Part shown: positions 44,064 through 55,765 of the stretch, in pieces | Numbering within the stretch: the first letter of the stretch is position 1 | How the letters are laid out: the number at the start of each line of letters is the position of its first letter | Source of the DNA: Pseudopyrenochaeta lycopersici | Lineage: Eukaryota > Ascomycota > Dothideomycetes > Pleosporales > Pseudopyrenochaetaceae | DNA length: 64,000 bases | Assembly: GCA_003313425.1 (NCBI GenBank) | Contig: NHZP01000020.1 | Span: forward strand, 186,001-250,000 | Direction: 5' to 3' | The notes under the pieces: model-generated | What the model was told of the DNA's origin: nothing | The model's database searches: none | The model's input: the letters and a program-made list of their open reading frames with translations, nothing else | Translations under genes and position numbers: made by a program

Positions 44064-45818
44064 CTAGTGGGTCTTGATATTTGATCTGGCCAACCATAGC
44101 GCCACACTCTCCTTCGCAACCTCGCTACCCCATACGCCATCAGCACCGCCTCGTCTCCACTCTTCGCTAGACGCATCCTCGCCACCACCGCGGGTAGCCT
44201 CGCCAAGGAGCACCTCTAGATCCCGCTTCTGGCTGGACAGCCAACGCTTGAAGAAGGCCACAGGATCCTTGGACATGCTAGTGAAGAAAGCATGCTTGGC
44301 CTTCGACTGGCCAATTGCGCCCATTAGAAGCACAAGCTGCTCGTCGATCTTCTGGATCTCCTGCAGTGTCTGGATGCTGTCTGGTCGTCGCAGGATGTCT
44401 GCGAAGAGCGGTTGCATGGGATCTTCAAGTGCGACCTGAACGTCGTAGATGGTGGGCTCCGATGCCATCTTCCCCGAATCAGCAGCAGGTGAAATGTAGT
44501 CCTTGTCCACCCGAATAGTATACTGCAGTTGGATAGGCGGGAGTGTGGTGAGATGTGGCTTGATGAGCTGTGGCAGGTTTGGGAAGTAGAACGAGTCCTG
44601 TCCTCCAAAAAGGGCTTTTAGCTTAGCGTCGCAGGCAAACTTGCGCTCGTCATCGTCTTGTTGCAAGTGCTGCGACCGTGCGTATTCCCAAATGCCCATC
44701 AAGACGCCAGCACGGTCCTCCTCGTCCGTATCCAGGAGCTCAGCGAGGGGCTTGCTGAGGCGGAAGACTTCCGGATTTTGATAACGCTGCAGATTCACTG
44801 TGACGTTGATGTTTTCGTCGCCCTTGCGCTCGAATTCCAACTCACTGAAATTGCTTTCCTTTGCGGTGGGGTTTTCGGGTCGTTTCCACTCGATCTGTGT
44901 GAAATTATCGGGTTGTAAGCTTTTCGCGCGATCAAACTCGACAGTGATGGCCGTGAAGTAATGTGAGAAGACCTTCGGTTTCGCGGCTGGCTTTGACTCA
45001 GCCTCGGTCTCGTCCCTGTTGGAGGACAGTCAGCATATATTCTCAAAGTGTTTAAAGCTTGGAAAGTCCTTCACGGCCGCAAGCAGAACGAAATTTAGCA
45101 GTTCTGGAGCTTCGCGAAACACCCCAGCCATGAATGAAGACATACATTGCGTCTTCATCTCTCAAATCCTCATCCTCGTCCTCAAGCCCCTCGTCGCCCT
45201 GATCATCTAGCAGACGGCCTTGGATCTTGACGCGATAAGTGGCATTGGTATCGCTCTCAAAGTCAAAGGCGTCAGCATCGATACCACTGCTTTGCCAAGG
45301 CTGATTTTCAACGGTATTGGAGATCCATATGCGCATTGTGCCGTATCGTGAGGCGCGTGAGTGGTGCTTCGAGTCCATAACATCGAGTTTTTTGCGCATC
45401 ATGGTCGCATCCAGCGTGCGCTCGACCTCACGCAGCTCCTTGTAGCGAGCTACACCATCACCAATACAGATCTCTTCAACGCCCTCGGGGATGTTCTTGT
45501 CGGTCGGGTTCTTCGCGATTCGGCGCATCTTTTCGCGGCGCTCGGCTTCGGCACGCTGCTGGGCCTGCATGTTGGCGTTGCTGTACTGCTGCGCCGCTGG
45601 GTGTTGCGGGTGCACTACGGGGCCTGGTTTGCGGAAAAAGTGATCCAGGTCAGTCCTACTTATCATATTTGTTTATGCGCACAAGCAGAAGTAGCAATGG
45701 GGTTGGGGCACAGGCGTCGTGGGTATCGTGCGGGATCTGACGTACCGGGCCCTCGTCGGGCAGGTGTAGCAACATTGTGCTGCGGCGGATAATTATATTG
45801 CCGATAGTTCGGTTGCAT
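44064..45818 (-). CDS. Swp73/BAF60/Rsc6-like subunit of SWI/SNF-RSC complex (SWIB domain)
   Basis: Core subunit of the SWI/SNF and RSC chromatin remodellers (S. pombe Ssr3 type), nuclear. Minus-strand exons are 45818-45746, 45623-45146 and 45015-44064, giving 500 residues; introns are 122 and 130 nt, long for this window. The first exon (24 codons, MQPNYRQYNYPPQHN) is joined through an acceptor with a clear CTGAC branch point; without it the frame begins within the intron. Conserved segments are EICIGDGVARYKELREVERTLD, TMRIWISNTVENQPWQ, VFSHYFTAITVEFDRA and FSELEFERKGDENINVTV. The SWIB core is PEVFRLSKPLAELLDTDEE and IWEYARSQHLQ. The long C-terminal helical tail is as in the family. It is divergent from the amidohydrolase gene across 524 bp. 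Confidence 0.92.
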
Positions 45819-46342
45819 TTTGGGCAAGTGCGCGACTGGAGCACGGCAGCGACGATGGGGGAAGCGACGTTCACGATGAAAGCGCGCAAGGTTGAGATGG
45901 AAAGTCGAAGGTTTGGGAAGACGCGTCAAGGAAGGTACAGCTTTGACCACAGATACTGATAGGTCCCCTTTTCATCCAGGGCGGGGCAACGGTCGGCTGG
46001 AGACCCCACGAAACACCTGCACTTGAACATCATGGCATACAAGGTGCAAGCTTCCTCAGATGAGGATGCATCTATGCGAGCAGTGTACAGTCCACTCGCG
46101 GAACGCCCTGGTCGCGCGGATTCCTTCAATTCACTGCTCCAGTGCATGCCGCTTGGCAATCCGCGACCCGACGTGCACGAGGTACTATGTGGCTAGCATT
46201 CCCTAAACTCGTCAAAACGTCATCATCAGTCAATTCATTCTCCTGACTGGGACTCGTGATCGATATCAGCATCAATCAGGGAGCCGCTCGGTGACCTTCA
46301 AACAGCAAGACCAGAGACCGAGCCAAAGAAAAGCCGCACATC
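45819..46342. promoter_or_regulatory. divergent promoter region
   Basis: 524 bp between the start codons of the Swp73-like gene (-) and the amidohydrolase (+). Both promoters must be here. No clear TATA box was recognised; the assignment is from layout only. Confidence 0.5.
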
Positions 46343-47718
46343 ATGTTGAAGGTTATCACAGCCGTGCGCATTCCTAACCAGCTGTCATCCACGTTGTGGG
46401 ACATTGCAATCGAGGATGGCAAAATTGCATCAGTACAACCTCACTCCTCCACTTCCCCAGCTGCCCATGTTGCACACATACTCGACGGCGGCAACCGCCT
46501 TATTGCCCCTTCGCTCTGCCACGCTCATATCCACTTGGATAAGTGCTTTCTGCTTCAGGACCCAAAATACAGCGACCTACAGATTGAGAGCGGCGACTTT
46601 AACGAAGCTATGGACATGACTAGTAAAGCAAAGTCACGATTCGATGAAGATGATCTGCTTCGAAGGGGCAGGCAGCTCATTGAAGAGAGCATTCAGTATG
46701 GTGTGACTGCCATGCGAGCGTTTGTAGAAGTGGACGGCACAGTGCATCTGAAGTGCCTTGAAGCCGGTCTAACACTGAAAGAAGAGTTCAAGAATAGGTG
46801 CGAGGTGCAGATTTGTGCATTTGCACAGCTGCCGCTGTTTTCCGGCCGGGATCAGGGCGCAGAAGTTAGAAGCCTAATGACTACTGCAGCATCTTACGAG
46901 AGTGTAGAGGTACTAGGCAGCACCCCATATGTAGAGGATAATGAGTCGAAATCGAAAGCCAACGTTCGCTGGCTTACCGAATTGGCACTCGCGCAGAAGA
47001 AGCATTTGGATCTACACCTTGACTACTTTTTGGACGAGGACAAACAGCCTCTGATTTGGGATACTGTCGGCATACTAAAAGAGCTAAATTGGATGAAAAA
47101 TGGAGCCAACAAACAAATCACCCTGGGGCACTGTACCCGATTGACCAGGTTTCGGCCAGAAGAGTGGACACGTCTGAGACAAGAAATTGGCGAGCTTCCA
47201 ATATCGTTTGTTGGGTTACCAAATTCTGATCTATTCATTATGAGGACGCCCGATAACAGGCGGGGAACGCTGCCAGTCATCGAACTCATCGACCAGCATG
47301 GGTTCAATGCCGCCATTGCGGTTAACAACATAGGCAATGCTTTCACGCCACACGGGAACTGCGATCCTCTGTCCATAGCAAGTCTAGGAGTTGGTCTGTA
47401 CCAAGCCGGTACAAAGAAAGATGCAGAGCTTCTATATGTAAGTAGCCTTCATACAGTAGTGCACTCCTGCACCCTTCCACTTTGGGCTTTCCGACTGACG
47501 CCACCATGCAGGAAACCGTCTCATCTCGGGCAAAGACCGCAATTGGCTACCATCCAACGTCTCTGAGCCTGGAACCTGGGCAGTCTGCCGACTTTGTGCT
47601 GTTTGATCGGATGGACAGCGGATGGCGGTGTAGGAAGAGTGTTGTTGAATTGGTGTACGATGCTGGGCATGCTCGGCAAACGGTCTTCCGAGGAAGAGTT
47701 ACCACCGCGATATCGTAA
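46343..47718 (+). CDS. cytosine deaminase-type metal-dependent amidohydrolase
   Basis: TIM-barrel amidohydrolase related to cytosine deaminase (CodA type) and other nitrogen-ring hydrolases. Exons 46343-47437 and 47512-47718 join at a codon boundary (74-nt intron) to 433 residues. The N-terminal strand plus metal site reads APSLCHAHIHLDKC with the HxH pair. Further candidate metal ligands are the His of LHLDYFLDE, the His of LGHCTRL and the Asp of PHGNCDPL. The C-terminal beta-sandwich resumes after the intron (SLSLEPGQSADFVLFD). Dropping exon 2 would remove this part. The substrate is not readable. A role in using nitrogen heterocycles, or in detoxification, is inference. Confidence 0.87.
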
Positions 47719-48140
47719 ATGGTTAGTATGACACAGTTCAAAATCACCGTTGTAAATGCGATAGAGCAGGAGCAAGCGCGCCGGTATTGTATGATCATGG
47801 CGGTTTCTCGCATCTTGTGATAGGCCACCCTGGGGTTGCTGCCGTTTACGTGCATCAACAATTTTGCTTGTCATACGCCGCACAAACGAAGTCTCAATAC
47901 GTCAATATGCGGAATCCTGGGTAGTAAATTAACGTTTGAAACTCAGCCGCTGAGTTAAGCGGAAGGGTGCTTAGTGGGCCCAGTTCCGCTGCTCACGTGT
48001 GGTTCATTCACTTTCACCTACAAGCGCACCTGCCATTAAGCTTCGTCTATCAAACGAACCGAGCGCCTTCCAGAGACATCTGAAGTTGTCAGTCATATAA
48101 TGCAACCTCATCACGTTGCCGATCAATGTAAATCCGCCAC
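47719..48140. other. intergenic region between amidohydrolase and zinc-finger-like gene
   Basis: 422 bases between two plus-strand genes; contains the 3' end of one and the promoter of the next. No other feature was recognised. Confidence 0.5.
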
Positions 48141-50253
48141 ATGGGAGAGTCGCAACTCAGTATGGAGCATACACAAACCCAGTAAGTCAACTGTGCGACT
48201 CTTGTCAAGCACCGGCTAACCTACCTGTAGAGAATCTCATGATTCACTCGAACTTTCGGACCGAGACAATGTGAATGACACCATAATGGCTACCTCTCAA
48301 GCTGATGAAGCACTTTCGGATGATCAATCGCCAACAATGGACGAACTGGTGCATAGGTTTCTACAGAACGTCAAGGTAAGCGATGCCCTGAACCACTATA
48401 GATGGTGTTTATTCCCTTCGTATACTTATGCAATACAGCTTCGATTCGGCGGACAATCCTTCGAGGTGAGCACCATCAATGGCATTCTCAACTCGTTTCA
48501 AAAGGCAGAGATGTCCAAAAGGGATGCTCTTTCCTCTATTAGCCTCACGATTAAATCTCATGAAGATCTAAAACAAGACTTAATGAACATCCTTCTCCAT
48601 AAAGATGCGAAATGGGGTGACGGAGACTTTGACTTCGACCAGCTTGTCGTGGTATCCTGCCCCCAGTTCTTGCACCCTTCTCATGAGCCCCAAGTGAACA
48701 TGCCACCTGTCTCTCCATTATGGTATCCAAGCCACCAGACTGCTCAGCCAATCAGTCCTGCTGTCTTAACTGGCTACGGTGGTTTTGAGAATCACGGCTA
48801 TCAGGTCTGTTGCGAGCCTATTCATCCGCAACATGGCAATAAGAACTGGCCGTTCTTTGCTGAACTACCGTCTTTGCCCTTCGTCCAATTGCCGAGTCAA
48901 TTCGCGTCACCATCATCCATCCTGGAAAATCCCGCTAGTTTTCCGCATTACGCCGCTGCAATCGGTGGAATCAACGTGCACCAGCTGCACCATGACCTCT
49001 CGAACATCACACAACAGGCTCAACTTCACGGACTTTGGGGAGGAACATACCACGGTGACGGGTTGGCTCCTACTAGACTGGATGCCTTACCCAAGCGCCC
49101 ACATACGCCTATTGAAAATCTGTTTCAATCGCCTGTTCCTTTGCACGAGGCTCCCAGCTTCCAGCAGTCATCTTCTATGAAAGAAGTCTCAGCAGATGCG
49201 AGCCCTTCTGTACTCGGCAATCCATTTGCAGTACCAATCGGCCAGCCCGCCATCGACATACCACCACCTGCAAGAAAGCGAAGTTGCAAGGGATTGGCCG
49301 TCCATATCGAAACCGAGGAAGAGCTCGATGAAGCTAGTATTGATATGGACAGTACTATAACTCCTTCAGTCAAATATTCTATAAAAGGCAAGCAAGCGAC
49401 CCGCCGGGTGATCCCGTCACGATCCGAAGGAGGCCTGTTCATGCATGGGATCTGTGGCAAGGGCTTTGCCAGCCGCGCGAAGGTCAAGAAACATCATTGG
49501 GGCGCTAAGAACGGCGATCTTGAGACAAGAACTGGTTGCTGGGCGAAGCACAAAAAGCCGAATCTGGGCTGGGACGATCATCCTAGCTGCAGGGAGGATA
49601 TGCCGGCACCGCGCACAGCTAACAGGGTCTCTTCTCGGCCAATACCGATGCAAAGAATGTGTAATCAGCAAGCCTCGGTGGCTTCATCGATGAGTTATAG
49701 TCCTAACAAAGACCTGGTTTCCCCTGCACTTCATAACATTCCACAGCCTGTGGCGAAACCCCTTGCTCCGCAACCTCTGAGTCAATTTACTTTTGACGAT
49801 GTAAAGTCAACATACTCCCATCGGCCTCCTTTTCAGGGTAGTTTTGACAGCCTGTTGACTGCAGTCAATATTGCCTCTCATATCGAAGCGCCAAAGCCGC
49901 AAGGACGCAATGATTCTGTAGTGTCTAACCTAGACGCCCAAGCGGTCGCTGCAGAACGCAGTCGCCAAAGTGTTCCATCTTGGATCAGCTCCCCTCATAC
50001 TTATGAAGAAGTTGACTGCGCTCACGACCGCCCTCCAGTAACCAATGAAGGACTGGGCGCCAGCTACTCGAGCGGGGAGACGCAGATGTCAACGGGCATG
50101 ATTCATCCCGCATGGACTAACAACGACGATTATGATCCTCTAATCTCCTCCATGGATGCTAACTTGAGCAACAACCATTCCCTCAATCCTCTGAAGCGCA
50201 ATCAAATGACTTTCAGGTCATGTGCTTCACCAGATCTTGGGACGAAAAGGTGA
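48141..50253 (+). CDS. hypothetical protein with a degenerate C2H2-like finger
   Basis: Exons 48141-48181, 48231-48375 and 48439-50253 give 666 residues. The first intron (49 nt, GTAAGT with CTAAC branch) adds an N-terminus (MGESQLSMEHTQTQ) ahead of the long open frame. The second (63 nt, GTAAGC...ACAG) is in frame without a stop, so it is easily read through. The N-terminal 100 residues are helical and ordered-looking (LRFGGQSFEVSTINGILNSF, EDLKQDLMNILLHKD). The middle is Pro/Ser/His-rich. Near residue 390 a finger-like unit reads GICGKGFASRAKVKKHHWG, missing one Cys of a standard C2H2, followed by NLGWDDHPSCRED. I do not recognise the family. A role in transcription is possible, by analogy to other fungal finger proteins, but is unproven. 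Confidence 0.7.
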
Positions 50254-51585
50254 AAGGCCTTTGATGAGCAAGATCTTTCTAGAAATTGAAGACAGTCCGG
50301 CAATGGAACAAAGGCCGTCAAAACACATAGTAGGACATGATCTCGAATCAATATGTCGAATAATTGAAGGAACGGAGCTCAGTCATTGCCTTCACATATC
50401 TACTGGCGTTTTATAGATTAATCAAATCCTATGTGGACAATGCGGAACGAACGATAATTGTATGTACGTAGCATGTTCATGAGCAGGTAGAGGAATAGAA
50501 GCATATGTACTTAATTGTGCATGGAGTCCGTGATCATAATGCTGAAGAGTGGAGCATTCGATCCTGGTCATTGCACGCAGGTTTTGACATGTATGCCAAA
50601 TCCTCTGTATGCAGAGCACAAGTCCACAGGGGTCTGAAAAGACGCTCCAAAAGAATGCAAGGGCGTTCTTACCCAATGATTATCATACGAGACATTTCTC
50701 TGGAAACACAACCTGGAAGGAAGAAAAAGAGCATCCGGCAGTATTGCTGATTATAGTATCCCTTCCTCTAGATTTGTTTTTACCTTGCGGCTCTAGTGGC
50801 GTGGTCAAGCTTCTCCGCCTCCCCGCAGGCAAGCTTAACGACAGGGATGACCTGCAAGCCCAAGCCGTCTTTGAGCAACATATATCGGCCTTTTGCCCAT
50901 GACCCTGCCCTGCCACCGCGGTGCGCATTGAGTAATTTCCGCGAATCGCGAACATTATTCTAATATCTTGATCTCACGGCTTTAATGGAGCGGGCTGGTT
51001 CAGAATGTGCTCTACCGAATTGTGAGATTTGATGCATGGTCTCCAGGGTGGGACGTCCTTTACCCCAACGAGCTACATGCTGTCGAACGCGAAAGAGCAA
51101 CGTCAGCGCGGGAGAACAACAAACGTACAACAGGGTGCAGAAAACCTCCCAAGGAATCAATTGACCGAAGAGGAAGGTGTTAAAGCAATTTGCAAGTTTA
51201 CTGGTGTATGAATATAATACCCCAACCAAGCCCATGCGCACCCTGACCAAAACCGACGCGTGCATGACCGGGACGGAGGGAAAATGCGTGTCTTGTCCTG
51301 GACGAGCTCTGCTCCACGGCCAAAACGCCGACCTCCACCGCCGAACGGCGTCATTTCGTCATAGCTTGTGTTCCTGGAAGATCGACATGGGAGTGTGTTC
51401 TGCGGGGAAACGCACGTCCGTTGCCCACCTTAGCCTTCACCCGAGAACCCGCTTTTCCCCATCAAGTGTAGTCCCGCTAATACCGTTACCTGGTCGTAGG
51501 TAGGAGTGAGGGAAAAAAAAGGACAAGAACCTGGAATACGGGGCCCGTGAAGTGGTAGATGCGTACGACAGCGGTCTCCGCACTG
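50254..51585. other. intergenic region, no supported gene
   Basis: About 1.3 kb between two plus-strand genes, ending at the aldose epimerase core promoter. Open frames are around 100 codons or less, apart from a minus-strand frame at 51430-51915 that overlaps the epimerase gene. No domain was seen. Confidence 0.5.
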
Positions 51586-51592
51586 TATATAA
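51586..51592 (+). promoter_or_regulatory. TATA box of the aldose epimerase gene
   Basis: TATATAA, 97 bp upstream of the ATG at 51689, in a pyrimidine-rich leader context. It is the clearest TATA box in the window and suggests strong or inducible expression of the secreted enzyme (inference). Confidence 0.6.
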
Positions 51593-51688
51593 TCTCCCTT
51601 CGTCCCGTACCTTCGGCGCGTTTGTTCTCCACACCATATCACTCCAATCACTCCACTTTTCAGCTCAACCGCGATTGATAAGTGCACG

Positions 51689-52968
51689 ATGTGGTCTCCA
51701 ACCTTCCTTCTTTTGCTCGCTACGACTGCGCTCGCGCAGTACGGCTCGTCAGGAAATGACACACTTGGACCCGACAAGAACGGCAAGTATGAGATCTCCG
51801 CCGAGGGCATTCGAGGGCTATTCATCCCATACGGCGCGTCGGTCTCGAATCTCTTCGTCAAGGGCAAGGATGGTGTTGAGCGCGACATCGTCCTAGGCTT
51901 TGATGACGCGGCCACGTACGAAGGCGAAGTGCATCCTCATCTTGGAGGTGTACCTGGCCGCTATGCCAATCGCATCAAGAACAGCAGCTTTGTAATCGAC
52001 GGCCAAGAGTATAACATTGTACCAAACGAGCATAACAACAATAACACTCTACATGGTGGTCCGGACGGCTGGGATTATCGAAACTTTACCGTTGTCTCGC
52101 ATACGAAAGATTCGATTACTTTCTCTATCGTCGATCCTGATGGCAAAGAAGGCTTCCCAGGCGAGGTTATAAGCTACATCACCTACACCATGACTCCAAA
52201 CACCTGGAAAATCAAGATTGTAGCGCTTGCAACTACAAAGAAGACTCCGATCATGTTAACCTCTCATGTAAGTACACCATGCTGACAGCTATGTTAAGCA
52301 AGTGGAATTGACGTGACAGGTCTACTGGAACCTCGACGGCTTTGCCAATCCTGAAGATGCAACCGCCCTAAATCACACCTTACACATGCCCTACTCCGGT
52401 CAACGTGTCAGTGTTGACGGTATCCTCATTCCAGATGGCATCATCCTCCCCAATGAGCAGTACTCAATCAATGATTTCTGGTCAGCCCCGAAGAAGATTG
52501 GTGCTAATCACACTGCACCTGAACTTCTCGGTAACTGCGGTACCAACTGCACCGGATACGACAACTGCTACATTGTCAACCGTGCCCAGAACGGTCCCTT
52601 CGATTGGCGCCATTCCGGCCCTGTTGCCTCGCTTTCGAGCGAGTGGTCAGGTATCAAGATTGATATCTTTTCGGATCAGGATGCTTTCCAGATGTACAGC
52701 TGCGGCGGCCAGGATGGTAAGTGGAAATATATGGCGGATGCTTTCAAGGTGCTGACGATTTACAGGTACTCTCCCCATTAAGTCTACTCAAGGTCTTGAG
52801 GGTCGTGCTCGATTTGTTCAACAATACGGCTGCATTGTTATGGAGGTACAAGACTGGATCGACGCTATCAACCACCCCGAGTGGCAGCGCGAGAAGAAGC
52901 ACATATTCGGACCTAACAGCCCAACTTACACGCTAGAGGCTGACTATGTCTTCTCTACGACCTCTTGA
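51689..52968 (+). CDS. secreted aldose 1-epimerase (galactose mutarotase family)
   Basis: Interconverts alpha and beta forms of aldoses. Exons 51689-52267, 52320-52716 and 52766-52968 give 392 residues; the introns are 52 and 49 nt. A signal peptide (MWSPTFLLLLATTALA) shows it is exported, unlike the cytosolic Gal10-type enzyme. Family motifs are LGGVPGRYANRI, the NTLHGGPDGWDYRNF loop with the first catalytic His, TSHVYWNLDG spanning the first intron (second His), and a C-terminal ADYVFSTTS. The catalytic Glu usually lies in the last exon; several Glu residues are present there and I do not choose one. Several NXT/S sites fit secretion. A TATA box lies 97 bp upstream. Confidence 0.92.
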
Positions 52969-53395
52969 TGACTTGGATGGGCTACTGATTGTCGGTTGGA
53001 GCCGCAACGGCGCGGATGTACTTAGAAGCCAGCGCGACAAGAGTTGGATAGTGAGATATGATACCATGGTAATGGCTTAGCTAGGCACCTAGCTGCGTTT
53101 TAATAATGGTAATGAGGCTTTATCCTCTTTCAATTCCTCACTCACCTCGGGTTTCCCGCTCCTGCCACAACAACCTAGTAACGTGATCGATAATAATTAT
53201 TTGTGATTTTTTTCCCACCACAACGCGGTCCCTACCTCCCATCCTATACATATTCTATTCCGTAAATTTTCTATCTATCAACGCCTTCACATCTCGACTG
53301 AACTAGAGTTTTGCCGATTGGAGCGTCCCTACTTACGTATCGTGCAGAGCTACTCACCTTCACATTCACGCTGAGTCCAAGTACGCACTTTCACC
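52969..53395. other. intergenic region
   Basis: 427 bases between two plus-strand genes; includes an AT-rich stretch near 53190-53280 before the next gene's leader. No feature beyond the expected 3' end and promoter was seen. Confidence 0.45.
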
Positions 53396-55765
53396 ATGTA
53401 CATGTCTCGCGTCCGCAAGAAACGCTCCAAGCACAGAATTCCAGAACCTACAAACAATGCTGACCTCCAGACTCCTCTACACCTCGCCGATCTCGAAACA
53501 CCAGATTCGGTTTCCTCGCTCACATGTTCACCGAGCGACCTCACGCCTCCAGTGGCTGCACTGCGAAACATCTCATTAACATCGCCGAGCGACCCTTTGT
53601 GCGCAGAAATAACAGCTATGAAGCCTTTTGACGACACTGTTAACTACGTACACTTTGCGCCCTTCCCGTCGGACATTCCGCCGCCCGACCTCCATCGAGC
53701 TCAAGTTCAAGGTGAGACTCCGCGCTATAGCCGGACTGAAGCGTTGAAGGGCTTCAGCCGTACATTCAGCGCAAGTAAGAAACTTCAGCAGATGATGGGG
53801 TTGCAGGATCCGGAGCCATTTGTCACGCCGCCGCCGATACCGAAGAATCTAGAGCTAGCTTTCGCCGACGAAATGCAAGAGTGCGGAATCGATTATAAGA
53901 GAAATGAGATGACGCCAGGAGACAAGCGGAGTGGAGCTGCTGGAATGCGAAGGAAGTCGGAGAAGTCGAAGCTGCCAGACATTAGCGAGGAGATGGAGAG
54001 TCCTAGTAAGACTACCTTCATGTATGCTGAGAACATCGGTACTTCATCAAGTGAAGGACTCACTAGTACTCCTTCGATTTGGCCATCTAACGCTCAAGCT
54101 ACAGCTGCTCCGTATACAATTCGAGCTTCCACATCTTATGAAAGGGACATGGGCAATGACGTCGAACGTGGAGACGTTACCCTAGGTCACGACGGCCCTT
54201 ATGCTGAATATTTCGGTTCCAGTGTAGCTCTCCCAGAGAGTCAGTCGTTCCGTCCTGGCAGGCCCACAGACGCACCTCACTCTTTCCCTGTCCCAAATTC
54301 CGGAAGAGCGACCAGTTCTGCATATTACGATTCGTTAACCCGGGCTATCAGTATTGGCGGTGAGTATGGCTGCATTGGTGCTGGCTACCGACCTCCTCAA
54401 CGGTCTACAAGCTTATTCGCTCTAACAAGGAGCAGTCTTGATAGTGTACCGACTGAGGCACCCGAAGCTTGCAACAATCACGATTTCCAGTTTCTATCTT
54501 CTGAGCACGGCAACGCGCTGCGGCGATCAAGTTCCACCCCTGTTGTCCTCTTCCCATCTCCGCGCGTGGAACAACCACCTCGCGGCTTTGTCCAGACAAA
54601 TGCTGAGCTCCCTCCTACTGGGATAGTTTCTGGTGCCCATGTTCCTAGTGGACCATTCAACACGCGAGTTGAGTTGCCAGAAGGGCTTTTCAGTCGCCCT
54701 CGTATTCCGAATATTCCTCAAATCAAGGTTCAACCACCATCACCAAAGAAGATGCCAGTGTCGAAGAAGCGAGCAGCTTCCTCGTCATCACAGGAGATGT
54801 CCGGTCCCCCCCTCACCCGCACTCGTGAAGGAAATAATACGGGTCTTCCCATCCTACCTATTGCATCGGAGGCGCTATGGAAGTTCCACTTCCCAGGAAA
54901 CACACCTGCGCTGTTGACGACCCTACTGACCTGGTCTTACACGATGCAATCCATATACAATAGCTCTCCCAATCCAAAGGCTTTCTCGTACAATGTCTCA
55001 TTTCCGTGGCCTATGAAACCACCAGTCTACCAGCAGCTCATCTCTGTCAGTTTCTACGACACAAGTGTTACCCCTCACAAAGAGATCCGTTTCCTCGGGC
55101 CCGGCGATGTTGCAGAAATTGTCTATGGTGAGGTTGACACATTCAGAAGCGAAGAAGACTCGGAGGCTTTTCAAGAGCAGCAGAAGCATAACTGCAAGAT
55201 TGAAGCTATGAGGAAGGCGCTGGGACTTGGAACTAGCCACCAGAAAGAGAGCCGATATATGGCTTCTCATCATCGCGCAGCAACAGGCGAGGGAAGATGG
55301 GCATACATACTCATCAAAGCTCATGAGAGTACTAACGTGGAAACACCACCACACCTAATGATTGCTTTTCACATCTCCGCTGTCACCGACGAGTCGATGT
55401 GTTTGCACACGATCCTCCCCGACGACTATTTCGCACCGTCATCATTGTCGTCCCGACCACCGCCTAGTCCACCACTAAAGCGCTTCAGCTCTCTCCAAAA
55501 CATCTTCAGCGCGTCACGCAATCCGCTTCGTCTACATCAAGCCCTCCGTTCAGCAAGCAGTTCGGAGTTACCCCGAGTCAATGTGATCGACACAGCGCCG
55601 CAAGAAGGTGCAATCACGTTGCAGCGTACGGTGTTGAAGATGGAGAAGGCAGGTACAATTCCGCTGATTGAGGGGCATAGGGTAGATGTGGGTGCATTCA
55701 GAGGGTGGCTGGATGCTGCGGCTAGGGGAAGCGGGAAGATAATGATGTGGAAGGAGAGGGAATAA
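53396..55765 (+). CDS. conserved-looking hypothetical protein with disordered N-terminus
   Basis: Single exon, 789 residues. I do not recognise a named family. The N-terminal 480 residues are Ser/Pro-rich and disordered. An ordered C-terminal region of about 250 residues starts near ALWKFHFPGNTPALL and includes LLTWSYTMQSIYNSSPNPKA, SFPWPMKPPVYQQLISVSFY and ISAVTDESMCLHTILPDDYF. The alternation of strands and helices suggests a folded domain. It has no signal peptide or membrane segment; a cytosolic or cortical protein is possible. Basic start residues (RVRKKRSKHR) could act as a localisation signal. An ATG at codon 3 (MSRVRK) is an alternative start. The function is unknown. Confidence 0.75.
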   Translation: MYMSRVRKKRSKHRIPEPTNNADLQTPLHLADLETPDSVSSLTCSPSDLTPPVAALRNISLTSPSDPLCAEITAMKPFDDTVNYVHFAPFPSDIPPPDLHRAQVQGETPRYSRTEALKGFSRTFSASKKLQQMMGLQDPEPFVTPPPIPKNLELAFADEMQECGIDYKRNEMTPGDKRSGAAGMRRKSEKSKLPDISEEMESPSKTTFMYAENIGTSSSEGLTSTPSIWPSNAQATAAPYTIRASTSYERDMGNDVERGDVTLGHDGPYAEYFGSSVALPESQSFRPGRPTDAPHSFPVPNSGRATSSAYYDSLTRAISIGGEYGCIGAGYRPPQRSTSLFALTRSSLDSVPTEAPEACNNHDFQFLSSEHGNALRRSSSTPVVLFPSPRVEQPPRGFVQTNAELPPTGIVSGAHVPSGPFNTRVELPEGLFSRPRIPNIPQIKVQPPSPKKMPVSKKRAASSSSQEMSGPPLTRTREGNNTGLPILPIASEALWKFHFPGNTPALLTTLLTWSYTMQSIYNSSPNPKAFSYNVSFPWPMKPPVYQQLISVSFYDTSVTPHKEIRFLGPGDVAEIVYGEVDTFRSEEDSEAFQEQQKHNCKIEAMRKALGLGTSHQKESRYMASHHRAATGEGRWAYILIKAHESTNVETPPHLMIAFHISAVTDESMCLHTILPDDYFAPSSLSSRPPPSPPLKRFSSLQNIFSASRNPLRLHQALRSASSSELPRVNVIDTAPQEGAITLQRTVLKMEKAGTIPLIEGHRVDVGAFRGWLDAAARGSGKIMMWKERE

